Source of the DNA: Gautieria morchelliformis
Taxonomy: Eukaryota; Basidiomycota; Agaricomycetes; Gomphales; Gomphaceae
Direction of reading: 5' to 3'
Assembly: GCA_015179125.1 (NCBI GenBank)
Contig: WHVA01000067.1
Coordinates: 1-64,000, forward strand
Length of the DNA stretch: 64,000 nt
Every line of letters starts with the position of its first letter. Position 1 is the stretch's first letter. Below, piece by piece: positions 11,701 to 20,917 of this stretch. The notes beneath the pieces were generated by a model. The model was not told the origin of the DNA, ran no database searches, and saw nothing but the letters and a program-made list of their open reading frames with translations. Position numbers and translations under genes: made by a program.

Positions 11701-12957
11701 GCATTTCTGGCCACCGAGTCGAATGTCGTAGCCAGCATCATCGCACCGACCAATCGAGACGAGGGTAGCAGCAATTTTGGGTGCATAGTATGTATCTTGC
11801 AACGTGACTTCTACTGTTCTATCTCCAACCTTATTGGATAATACAAGCAGTCCTGAACCGAAGGCATCAAAGGTACCTTTGTTGGCTGCTCGGATAGTCC
11901 TCGGCTGTGAGAATTGACAGTAGTTCCTCAATAAATTTTTGTGAGGAGTCATATGCGATGTCGTTCCGGTGTCGAGTATAACTATAACTCCTGAGGATGT
12001 GCTCAAATTGAAATTAGAGCACTCGTCGAAATTGGTGAAGGCAAGATGCCCATCACCACTTTCCTCAGAAGTAGACTCTTCTTCGGCAACATTCGCTTTT
12101 GCTTTACCCTTCTTCTTCTTCTTGCCTTTGGCTTTCTTCTTCTGACGTGGTCCTTGACCTTCTTTACCACCTCCTTTAGCCCAGCAATTTTCGATGGAAT
12201 GTCCAGGCTTTTTGCAGTTGGTGCATACATGCGCCTTCTGCCCCTTCTGGTCCTTCTTAGTAGATGAACCAATAAACACCTGCTCTTCTTGCGGGAGTGT
12301 TTTCTTCCTGTCATACTGAGCCTTTAGTACCCTAATAATATTATCAGGGACCAATGGCATCCCGCATTCTTCAAGCGAAGTGGTAAGGGCGTTCATGACT
12401 GCCTCATAGGATGGTGGAAGTGATGCAAGGATGATGTCCATGAATTCTTCTTCAGAAACTCTAGCTCCCATCTCATTAAGACGAGCATATAGGTCTTGGG
12501 CCTTGTCCAAGTGATCTCTCAAGTCTCCATCCTCAGGACATCTCATACTGCGGAGTTGTCTCTGCAGGCTGGTGAGGACCATCTTGGGCTTTTTGGTCAT
12601 TTCATTGACCAGTGCATCCCAAGTCTCTTTTGCTGTCTTCTGCTTCTGTAGCATCAGGGCTAATGACTCTGACACTGAGACGATAATTTGGGTCTTGGCT
12701 TGTCCTTCTCTAGCAAGGTATCTCTCCAGCTTCTCCTCGGCCTTATCCATCTGAGTTTCCTCAGCTTCTGTTAGAATATGGCCTGGGGGCATGACTGGAG
12801 GATCAGGAGGTCGAGTGACTCTCCCTTCTACATGCTTGAGCAGATTTTTGGACTCGAAATAACTGATGAGAGTGGCTCGCCACAATGGCCAATTACTACC
12901 ATCAGTAGCAAGCTTCTCAACACCCAATAGCTTCTCAGAAGTGTCTCCGGGGCCCAT
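8713..12957 (-). CDS. Copia Gag-Pol polyprotein
   Basis: The single frame encodes 1,414 residues. In order: Gag (about 1-230); a CCHC zinc knuckle, CTNCKKPGHSIENC (about residue 240); an aspartic protease with an LDTGTTSHMT core (about 330); an integrase zinc finger (HxxxMGH...CDACIQAK, about 455-510) and DDE core; a variable linker; then reverse transcriptase with YGLKQSGREWYKRL and an AVDDLTI active-site box; and RNase H with a YSDADWGS motif and a C-terminal ADILTKGLPS block. This order, with integrase before RT, is diagnostic of Ty1/copia (Pseudoviridae). The reading frame looks whole. The start codon overlaps the primer-binding site. Confidence 0.95.
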   Translation of the reverse strand: MGPGDTSEKLLGVEKLATDGSNWPLWRATLISYFESKNLLKHVEGRVTRPPDPPVMPPGHILTEAEETQMDKAEEKLERYLAREGQAKTQIIVSVSESLALMLQKQKTAKETWDALVNEMTKKPKMVLTSLQRQLRSMRCPEDGDLRDHLDKAQDLYARLNEMGARVSEEEFMDIILASLPPSYEAVMNALTTSLEECGMPLVPDNIIRVLKAQYDRKKTLPQEEQVFIGSSTKKDQKGQKAHVCTNCKKPGHSIENCWAKGGGKEGQGPRQKKKAKGKKKKKGKAKANVAEEESTSEESGDGHLAFTNFDECSNFNLSTSSGVIVILDTGTTSHMTPHKNLLRNYCQFSQPRTIRAANKGTFDAFGSGLLVLSNKVGDRTVEVTLQDTYYAPKIAATLVSIGRCDDAGYDIRLGGQKCTISNAAGKVLMQAPKVNGLYRLDLQSPSAQAHMCLSAMEIHQKMGHISQKSLQHLLNHGMILGIELSSTGDRIVCDACIQAKIARKPLPREPRDRTSKFGDRIYSDVWGPARHLTIDKKSYYVSFIDDYSRESVIYLMANKSEAFSKYKLYEALMLRQRNVHIKALVSDRGGEYTSSEFEQHLAKQGTKHQLTVHDTPESNGVAERLNRTLTERTRAMLLESGLPKILWGYAIQHANYLRNRTHTRALPDKTPYEMIHHEKPNLKDIHAWGTEIYVKVTQGDKLAARAKRARWIGISAQSHGHYVYWPDSHKVSVERNVVFDSEMKKGKVPIISIEESKLPTSKEEKKAIPASVPVPGRLVSEEAKIEEIDESAPEEYLEKLQPIQGVDDRPREAEPIRRSERIRRQQVQPAPSGPVTRSQTQRQAGAHMTTLAYEDVEDHKEVLFDQELSSEIDGISNYECAISAFLTDGQNNNKAPDLSQIEPSNADEALNNPIWKKSMDKEYEALIDKGVWERAKPPPGANIVGNKWVYLWKRNPEGKPIMPKSRMVAQGFTQKFGVDYDETYSPVARLSSLWIICAIAARNDWPIHQMDVDYAYLNATLPEPIYMKQPYGYESGDKGEVLLLKKALYGLKQSGREWYKRLSGEFHKLGFTTSATDGAVFYRRGGKGHVIIATAVDDLTITAENQSVLDEVKRDLAQVFSMKDLGEIHWLLNLKIERDWQKKTIAISQPAYIEKIIKKFNLEDAKTYATPLDPAVKLSKDQCPSTERGKKAMSKFPYRQAIGSLMWAAVATRPDIAFAVSLLSQFLENPGGTHWNAVKRVFKYLKGTKHYKLTLGRNQDGLMGYSDADWGSQSHRRSYSAYLFQIDGGTVSWSCQKQSIVALSSTEAEFVALTHAGKEALWMRHFISEIFQPLNRPIQVYSDNQSAIAITYGTQQHTRTKHFDIRLYFLRDIIKNQQAKLVYLPTEQMLADILTKGLPSPRVKILNEQIGIY

Positions 12958-12964
12958 AACCCTG
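12950..12964 (-). other. Copia primer-binding site, half-tRNA type
   Basis: On the minus strand the sequence at the LTR junction reads CAGGGTTATGGGCCC. This is complementary, with one G:U-compatible difference, to the anticodon arm of eukaryotic initiator tRNA-Met (complement CAGGGTTATGAGCCC). Drosophila copia is known to be primed by a half-molecule of initiator tRNA-Met that pairs at this arm, so the same mode is likely here. Confidence 0.7.
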
Positions 12965-13460
12965 TAGAGGACAGGAATTATAGGCAGTAGGTATGGACTT
13001 GTTATTCAAAAGAATAGACTAGAAATCAATTCACTCTCTCAGTGAATTTAGTGGTCACTATAAATATATTATACACTACCTAGAAATCAATTCACTACAG
13101 AGGATTTCTAGGTCAATAAATGCAAAGACTACTAGACTAATTTACTTGCCTCTCTCAGTGAATTTAGTGGTCACTGAGAGAGGGGGAAATGTGTTCCACT
13201 GCGCATGTACTACTACCCGGCCCTTTAGCGCCCAAGAGCTCGCGCGTCGAAGTCATTTCAGACTCCGCTGGGTGCAGCCGCTTGTGAAAGTAGGAATAAC
13301 AAGATGAAATAGAGAGATAAGGAATGAGTGGAAAATTTCGAAAATAACCAGAGAAATGGATGCATAATACAAGAACAATGTGAGAAGAAATTGGAAGGCC
13401 TCACAACAAATTGGATATATTATGCTTGATTTTGGTGCAGGAGCATAAATGCACCCAACA
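12963..13460 (-). repeat. 5' LTR of the Copia element
   Basis: 498 bp, the upstream LTR for the minus-strand Copia element. Ends in the plus-strand reading are TGTAGAGG and CCCAACA. It is expected to carry the promoter of the element RNA; a TATA-like stretch lies in the TATAAATATATTATA region near 13060. Confidence 0.94.
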
Positions 13461-15405
13461 GAATCCGCCTCGACTCGGTAAGCGCGAGAGTCGTCGGGAA
13501 AGATCAGGACCCGGGCAGAAGTGATCAGCTCTCTGAGTTTGTCGAAGGAGGCCTGTTCCGGCTCTCCCCACCGCCATCCAACCTCCTTCTTGGTGAGGTC
13601 GAAGAGGGAACGGGCGTGGCAGGAGAAGTCCTTGATGAACCGCCGGTAGAAATTGACAAACCCAATGAAGGACTGGACCTCCTTCTTGTTCCGTGGCACG
13701 GGCCAATCCGACACGCCGGAAACTTTGACTGGGTCCATTTCCACCTTTCCTTCCGACACAATCACCCCAAGATACTCTATCCACGTCCACTCAAATTCGC
13801 ACTTTTCCGGCTGGAGACACAGGTTGTACTCCCGGAGCCGTTCCAGCACTCTCCGCACGACTTCCCGATGTTCGGACATTGTTTTTGTGAAGATGAGGAT
13901 GTCATTGAGGTAGACGCAGACCACCCCTTCTGCTATCATGTCACGGAAAATGTCATTCATCATCGTCTGGAATGTGGCGGGACTGTTGGTGAGGCCGAAG
14001 AACATGACCTGCGGCTCAAAGAGTCCTCGGTTGGTGCGGAATGCGGCCTTCCACTCGTCTCCCTCTCGGATCCGAACATTATTGAAGCCCCAGCGGACAT
14101 CCAGCTTAGTGAAGTACCTTGCCCCGCGGAGTTGTGTGATTAGTTTGGAAATGAGTGGAATGGGGTACCGGTTCTTGATCATGATCGCGTTCAAGGCCCG
14201 GTAATCCTGCACAAGTCTGAGCGAGCCGTCCTTCTTCTTGATGAAGAACACCGGAGATGCCATGGGTGACTTGGAGGGGCGGATCCTCCCTGTACGGAGG
14301 TTTTCTGCAAGGAATGCATCGAGCTCTACCTGCTCCTTGGGTGACAGCGGGTAGACTTTGCAGTTGGTGGGCTTTGACCCAGGCTCCAACTCGATGGCGT
14401 GGTCCCACAGCTTTCGTGGAGGCAGGGCATCAAACGACTCCTTGGAAAAGATGTCCTCGAACTCCCGCAGGTACTCCGGAATTTCCGCCTCCACTCTATC
14501 ATGCTTCTTGGAGGCTTCAGCAAGGCGCTGCGAAATATTTCCGGTGGCGTGGATGTGTCCCGCTTCCGGCGGAAGGTTTACGTACAGCAAGCGCTCCTCT
14601 TCCGCCAGAGTGTCTTTCGGGCCGAGTCGGATGACATCGGAGTCAGAATTGGAATTGGAATCGGAATCGGAAGTGGGATCCGGTTCAAATTCCGCTTCCG
14701 AGTCTTCTTCTGCAAGCAGTGGATGGGGGCTAGAACGACATGTCTGTATGAGCCATTCGGTCTTCCGCTGCTCCTGGCGTTCCTTCCGCACTTCCAACCG
14801 GCACATGTGACACTTGGCTGGACATCGACTCATCAGTACTTTCCGAGTCTGCCAATTGATCTCCGGGTTGTGCTCCTGAAGCCAGGTAAACCCGAGGATG
14901 ATGTCTTGCTTCCCCAGGCTGGTGACTGCAAAGGAAGTGCGTTCTGAGTGCCCATCGTAGCGGAGAATTGTGTCTACTATCTCCGTGATGGACCCTGCCT
15001 CATTGGGGCTCCCATACACATTGAACACCGGGATTGCACGTTGCAACTTCCGCGTGGTCAGTCGGTTCCGTTCCACATAGTCCCGGTCTATAAACTGACC
15101 AGTGGCCCCGCAATCGACAAGGGCGGGTCCGGATTTGACTTCCGCCGTATCCGTCGTCTGGATCTCCACCTTAATGACTAGTGACTTGGGGCCAGGGGTG
15201 GCAGCGACAACATAGCGCTTCGGAAGGTGTTTCTCCCAAGGGCGGACGCGGGATGGACGGGGTGTCGGATTTGGTTTTTGTGTGACTTTATCCGGTGGGT
15301 CTGTACGAAGTGAGGGGAGTGGGGGCTTTTCATTCTCTACTTCAAGACAGGCAAACCGGTTATGTACAGGCAGCAGGGGCACTCGCGAGCATAGTGGCCT
15401 GGTTG

Positions 15406-16575
15406 TCAACATCGGAAGCAGGTGATAGTTCCACGGCCTTTTCCGCGCATGCGGTCAACATCCATCGGGGCAGGGCCACTCTTCGAGGGAGGAGGGCTAT
15501 GGTTCCTAATAGGAGCAGGCAGAGCAAGCGTCGGAAATATTTTCCGTGTGGGAATGAATGCGCTTCCGGGTTTTGGCACAGGTGGAGTAGGAGGACTGGA
15601 ACTGCATGTCATGTTCTGGCTCGTCTCCACGAAGGCCTCATTTGCTTCCCTGTTCCGGGACACCCTCTGCACAGCTTGGTACCACCCTTCCGGGTCATCA
15701 AAATCCGGAGCTCCATCCCCAAGCAGCGCGACTTGGTTCTGGAGTGTCGGATCAAGTCCTCGTCGGAATTTGATGACAATCGTCTTGTCGTCGTCATACT
15801 CCGCAAGGTCGATGAGCTCCTGGAAGCGATCAATGTAGTCATCGACCGGATCCTTGGCCTGGTACCAGCTGGTCCCCTTGAGCTTCGTAAGGGCTGTGAG
15901 ATGCTCATTTTTCGGGCAGAACTGGTCGGAAAATGTTTTCTCGAAGGCGTCCCAGTCCCGGAAGTAGTTCCCCTTGCCCTTTGCTTCATGTCGGATCACC
16001 TTGTTTGCAAAACGGGCTGCGCGGTCCGACTTGAAAAAGGACAATGCCCAGTGAATCCGAGCCTGGTCGTTCGGAAAGAGGTCTCCGACAATTGCGAAGT
16101 AGATGCTGCATGTGTTGAAGAATGCACGTCCCTTCTCCCGATCTCCGTCAAAGTCCGCCGGAGTTGCGGGTTTGACCTTTGCTAACTTCGCGGAGACCCT
16201 CTCTTCCGCTACTTCCCCTTTTCCGAAATCCAGATCATCCAGCATTTCATTTCCACCACTTTGTGGAATGTCTAACTTAGCCAAAATCGCTTGTAAGGCT
16301 GTTTCAATCGCGTCGGTCTTCATCCGGTTCTGCGTCAGTTCCTCCTCCATATTCCGAAGGCGATCGTCCGGATCCATGTCGGAAGGAGAAATATGGGACA
16401 GGATTTCCGGGGTTGGGAGCTCGACGTAAGAAGAGGGGCTGTCGTACGCTGTGTGTGCGGAAGAGGTCGCGATCTCCGAGTCGCTGTCTCCGATTCCGAA
16501 TGCACCTATGGCGAATGCAACGCGCAGTACGACTGCCAGTCCTCTAGGGGAGAGACTTTTCTGCTGTAAGGGCAA
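15406..16575 (-). pseudogene. gag of gypsy element 2 (fossil)
   Basis: The open stretch encodes a retrotransposon gag-type protein: an acidic N-terminal part, a central region with a typical gag core (FFNTCSIYF near 16110 and YFRDWDAFEKTF near 15950), and a basic C-terminal end reaching a CCHC-type knuckle region. Gag proteins pack the element RNA in virus-like particles. It forms the 5' coding part of gypsy element 2. Confidence 0.8.
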
Positions 16576-16878
16576 CCCTGGCTGGTTGTGGAGATCACAC
16601 TACCACACAACTGACAAGGGGAAATCCAAAGTATGTATAAATGAACAGAGTACACAAGAGAGGGGATTCTCACCTGACAAGGGGAAATCCAAAGAGAAAA
16701 GTCTAAGGACCCCCAATGTCAGCGAGCCCATATTATACTACGCTGCGCAGCCAGGGACAATGCTTGGCACCCGCCATCAACCCTGCATCTCCCTGACCAC
16801 CCTGACCCTTGATCGACCCTTGATGCCACCTATTACGCGAGTCGCTTGATTTCCGACACTGTTCCGAGAGTGGAAGTC
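16576..16878 (-). other. unassigned stretch upstream of gypsy element 2 gag
   Basis: No gene is seen. It contains two copies of a direct repeat, TGACAAGGGGAAATCCAAAG, about 60 bp apart (near 16611 and 16675). It may be leader or LTR remnant of gypsy element 2, since it lies just upstream of gag on the minus strand, but no matching partner at the far end was found. Confidence 0.4.
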
Positions 16879-17567
16879 TGTTACGTATCGAGATTTCCAC
16901 TAAGTCGGAACTGGAAAGGACAGCGGCTTCAACTTATAGGTTGCGCCCCCAATGAACTATCGTCCTAAGTATTTCGGAACTGAGTCGGAGGTCGGAAAGT
17001 ACTGAGCCAAAGGTTTGGTCGGAACTTGGGTCGGAACTGAGGCGGAAGGTGGAAGACGGAAGGCAGAGAGAGACTGAGATCTTGCTAGACTCGCTGTGCT
17101 AAGAACAGGAGATGGAGCGAAGGAAATCAAGTATCGAAGGTGATTATCTGATTGCAGAATAACAGACATACATGAGGGGTTTTTATACAAAGCGCAGAAC
17201 AACAAGTAATGGTATGGTACTAAGCAAATTCCGGAGGAAGCGGAAGTCGAGTACAATGTGTGGGAACTAACTGTTGGGAACAATGGGACTACAAGGGGGG
17301 TTCAGGGTAAGGTAGAACAATGGCAAAGAACAAGGGGTCGGGAAAACATATCTGACAACGCACTACAAGGGTGACCGGATATATGGTTTTGATGAACGAT
17401 GAAACGGGTCCAGTGTGTCTGAGTAATAGAGTCGAAAGAACAAGGGAATAGAACAATGGGCGGAATGTCGGAAATGTCGGAGGGGCGGAACGTGTTGCGG
17501 AAATATTGGAGGGGCGGAAGATGTGGCGGAACTGAGGGTCGGAAGTCGGAAATGAACGGTCGTAACA
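16879..17567 (-). mobile_element. gypsy solo LTR with AAGTC target duplication
   Basis: 689 bp, TGTTACG to CGTAACA, flanked by AAGTC at 16874-16878 and 17568-17572. It is of the same family as the LTR at 6173-6832 but in the opposite orientation. The perfect flanking duplication with no attached internal region marks it as a solo LTR that inserted separately, not as an end of gypsy element 2. Confidence 0.88.
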
Positions 17568-17572
17568 AAGTC

Positions 17573-17840
17573 GGAAATTGGAGTGGAACTGGCAAGGCAA
17601 ACAGAACTGGTGGAAGCTCTCCCAGAGGCGGAATCATTTCCGAAAGCGGAGGTGGAGATGGAATCGGAACCAGAAGCGGAGTCAGAAATGGAGTCGGAAC
17701 TGGGTGTGGTGTCGGAACTGGGTGTCATGTCGGAACTGAATGTGGTGTCGGAACTGGAAATGGAAAACAGGGTGTCCCCTGACACTCCCATTCTATTCTT
17801 CGCCTCCTGATCCGCCCCTGACACGAAGGACAACACCGTG
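17573..17840. other. unassigned simple-sequence stretch
   Basis: The stretch is rich in GGAA/TCGGAACTG-type repeats (TCGGAACTGG recurs several times between 17680 and 17760) and holds no convincing gene. It probably belongs to the retroelement debris interrupted by the solo LTR at 16879-17567. Confidence 0.35.
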
Positions 17841-18204
17841 TATAAGCCTAAGCAGCGCAGCCGCCTTCGAGCTAATCATGAAACTTGGCGAAGACAAAAC
17901 ATTCATGTTAAACATGCACCCCACGATCCCCAAACCTACTTTGCTTCATGCTGTAGGCAACACACCAGCCCCGACTACCCTTCTTCACGAAAACCCCCTA
18001 CCAAGGGACGAGTTAGAGATGTTCAGAACTGTGGTACCAGAGGAGTACCACAACTTCTTTGATATCTTCTTGCATGCTAAAGCCAAAGACCTGCCCCCAC
18101 ATCGCCCTTACGACCACACCATCGAGATCGAGAACGATGGCACACCACCTCATGGTCCCATATACCCACTCTTGAACACCGAATTAGTAGAAGAGTTTCT
18201 ATGA
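17841..18204 (+). mobile_element. gypsy pol scrap (protease-RT junction)
   Basis: The plus-strand frame ends with VPEEYHNFFDIF, a HRPYDHTIEIE block and a GPIYPL motif. This is the linker and start of reverse transcriptase typical of fungal gypsy elements, the same region found in element 1 near 1200-1330. Only this short piece is present. Fossil. Confidence 0.75.
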
Positions 18205-18410
18205 CTTCGACAGGAACTGAGCTTGTGGTAGCGAACAGTCCTAAAAAAATGAGGCAAGTTAGCTCATTCTTAACAACCTATGTAGTACCACTCAGGCTTA
18301 ACGACGCCACCATTAGTAGATATACTGTACTAGATACCTAGTCGCGGCCCGAATCCACTTTAAAAGGAGTCGATGAGCAGCAACCTCACGCCTCAAATAT
18401 TTCCTCGGCC

Positions 18411-20257
18411 ATGTCACAGACAGTAACCGACAGCTTACCAGCAAAATTTCTAAAATTCACCGCCCACGGCACATTCCCCCCAACTCTCGCCAGCTCTACG
18501 ATCACCCTCCCCGAGCTCGACCGTCAGCAAGCTGGCCACCTCCGCCACTTCTACAACCTCGCCTCCCAGCTCGACGGCGAATGGGCACACATGGGGGCGC
18601 TGGTACCGGCTCAGGGGTGGCTCGATTCCTACCGCTATCAGCTGGCCACGATGGCGTACGCCGCCGGAGCCGCCCATTACCACTGCCTGCCGGTTCTACG
18701 CGGCTTATTTCAAGAACTGTTGCTCAAGCTCATCCATAAGATGTTGAGGAAGGAGGTATGGGAATACTGGTATCTAACGAGCCAGAGTGGAAAGCTTGTC
18801 GATCCAGATATAACAGAGCTGCGTCGCCCGTGGACGGACCCGATCGTGAGGGAGAATATCATGGTTAGTTCCCTCTTGCAGATGATGGTGCTGTTCCGGC
18901 GCTGATGTTGCATTAGTATTCTGGCCATCTCCTGCTGATGGTGACCTTATATGCCATGCTTTTCGACGACGACAAATTTGGCCAAGACGACGCGTTGACC
19001 TTCCACTGGGACCCAGTCTTCTGGGGCATGGGCCCCGAGAAAATCAGCTACACAACGAGTAGTTTGCAGCAGACGTTCCTGAACCAGATGGAGCAGAATG
19101 GGTGCGCCGGCGTCTGCTGCGAGCCTAACTGGATATTCGTCCCGTGTAACCAGTTTCCGGTAAGTGGGACAGGACGCCTTGGTGAGCGACCGCTAACATC
19201 GACTATAATAGATCATCGGCATGAGGTACAATGACGTTAGGAAGGGAACCAAGGTGGTTGATGGGGTCATAGCGAAGTACGCCGAGGCGTTGCAAGATAG
19301 AGGCGTGATCCATGGTGATGGGTTGTTTGCCCAATGGTATGCCGTCAAACAAGCCTTCACAGTGCCTGCGCACAGCATTTCCTGTACTGCTTGGTTTGAA
19401 CCTTCCTTCACCTGGATCTATGGTATATGTAACTTATCCCAGCTACGTTGATGCAGGGCCGCCACTTTCATGAATTCGTGGAACCACGACGTACCGAAGA
19501 TGTACCCAGCCCAATCCCTCGGATTTATCACCCGAGTGGACCAGGATCGCATCAACGTTAACACCGCCGACGTCGCCTTCACGCTTCGACGACTCGTAAG
19601 GGAAGAAAATTGTGACGTTAACGACCTGGCCGTTCTTGCTCGCGCCCGTGACATCGCCTCCGCATCTCCACTACCAGCCGGCCCCTTGCCGCCTTTCCCA
19701 CCAGCCATCTTTGGCTATGTCGTCCGATGGGTTTCAGAGGTATCCTCTTCTCCTGATGACCTAGCTGGTCTGCTCAACCATGCAGATCGCTTCCTTCGTC
19801 CGACGTGGGAGAACGGTGGTTTGTCTTACCCCCGTTGCTGACGGACAAGGATGGAAACTGGACCCAGGTTGAACCGCTTACTGGTAATGCGGCTATTGGC
19901 TACGCGAGGCTGAACGTCCCGAACGGGCAGCGACGAATGTGGGATGCGCCGTGGACGAAAGCGGATGTGCAAGGTCGCGCGTGGGTAGATGGCGTCGGAC
20001 TGGGGACCGGGGTCGATTTCCTTCGCGGGGGGTGGGATGATGGGGTCGGAGGGATGGTACTGACGATGAGGACCTGGCATGGTGGGGATGTGAGCGTGAA
20101 TCCGGTTGTGAAGGGGTTGGAGAAGGGACTCTATGGTATATATATTGGTGGGCATTTGAGCGAGACAAAGGCTGTGGAAAAGCCAGGAGACGAGGTATTG
20201 ATGGAGGTGGTGGTCGGTGCGAAGGAGGTAGATGTTGTGCTAAAGCGCGCAAACTGA
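18411..20257 (+). CDS. linalool dehydratase/isomerase (Ldi) domain protein
   Basis: The gene has four exons, 18411-18863, 18917-19159, 19212-19393 and 19457-20257, with 52-63 bp GT-AG introns that keep phase. Conserved blocks read YSGHLLLMVTLY, TFHWDPVFWGMGPE, CCEPNWIFVPCNQFP, NDVRKGTKV, SLGFITRVD, PTWENGGL, GNAAIGYARLNVP and a PWVDGV-like RAWVDGV. These match the fungal family with an Ldi-type alpha/alpha-barrel domain, named after the bacterial linalool dehydratase-isomerase; the fungal substrates are not known to me. Near 19836 (TACCCCCGTTGC) the frame shifts by one base: upstream sequence runs into a stop at 19839, while the conserved C-terminus continues in the next frame. So it is either a recently disabled gene or a sequencing error in a C homopolymer. 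It is the first host gene beside the retroelement block. Confidence 0.82.
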
Positions 20258-20917
20258 ACTTGGCTTGGTTTTTTTTTTTTTTGCTGTACTGGCGATTTAC
20301 TTGATACCTCTCCTTCAGCATAATATGTATAACTGTCACTTTTGCGTTTTTGCAATTAGACAAGAAACTCATGCCGAACGAAGCGCGGTCATTCAAAGGT
20401 AGCGCAACTTGAAGTAATTAGAAGTACGATAGCAATATATATATAATTGTAGCACTCAGCTGCGCTGCTAGCGGTACTATGAGGCAGAGGTTTCACGCCA
20501 AGACATGCTGAAATCGGTGAAGAGTTGTTCTCAATGACTTGCGAAACAACTCGGTTATCCGACCCCAACGCGCGGATGAACACGACCTCAGAATGCCGGC
20601 ACGGTCATAATCCACCTATCTTCAAGATTTTACTGTAGATACTCTCAGCTACAACTGATTATTTTCATACTCACGATCGAGTCGCGTCGACCGAACTGGT
20701 GTTATAAAGAATTCATTACTGTAAGACGGTGTCGATATCGATACCACCGAATTTAACCCGGTCCAGCTTACTTGATTTGTGAACGGTAGATCTACGGCCG
20801 TCAATGTAGCGCCTTGGTAAGTGCCCGAGTCGGTTCACCCCATGCGCTCGAATGCTCGCTTAATGAAAGTATAAGTTAGGAGCCAGCCGTGTGGTTCTGA
20901 ATCTTGTCAAGCATGGA
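20258..20917. other. intergenic, upstream of the sugar transporter
   Basis: No gene seen. A T-run at 20270-20283 follows the Ldi gene and may belong to its 3' end. A TATATATATA-like stretch lies near 20434-20444. The remainder is presumed promoter and 5' leader of the transporter. Confidence 0.5.

Larger units (their letters stand above)
8202..13460 (-). mobile_element. Copia (Ty1/copia) element, whole-looking and young
   Basis: The element is bounded by two 498-bp LTRs (8202-8699 and 12963-13460) between which no difference was found by eye. The target duplication GAATC stands at 8197-8201 and 13461-13465. One open frame of 1,414 codons fills the interior. A primer-binding site sits next to the 5' LTR (12950-12962), and a G-rich tract (minus strand, 8700-8709) abuts the 3' LTR as a polypurine tract. 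Identical LTRs imply a very recent insertion. It lies within pol of gypsy element 2, so it is younger than that element. Confidence 0.95.
6833..16575 (-). mobile_element. Ty3/gypsy element 2, split by a Copia insertion
   Basis: Minus-strand parts, reading down the coordinates: a gag-like protein (16575-15406); a protease (LVDCGATGQF near 15110); RT (VYLNDILIFT near 13905-13935) to about 13466; then, beyond the Copia element, RNase H (about 8171-7800) and the integrase zinc finger and DDE core (about 7540-6970). It differs in sequence from element 1, so it is a second gypsy lineage. The Copia element at 8202-13460 inserted within its pol region. The element is broken and no clear LTR pair of its own was found. 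Sequence at 6833-6965 could not be assigned. Fossil. Confidence 0.82.

Noticed and set aside
16879-17567. 5' LTR of gypsy element 2
   Set aside because: It has its own AAGTC duplication on both sides and belongs to the LTR family of element 1, so it is a solo LTR inserted nearby.
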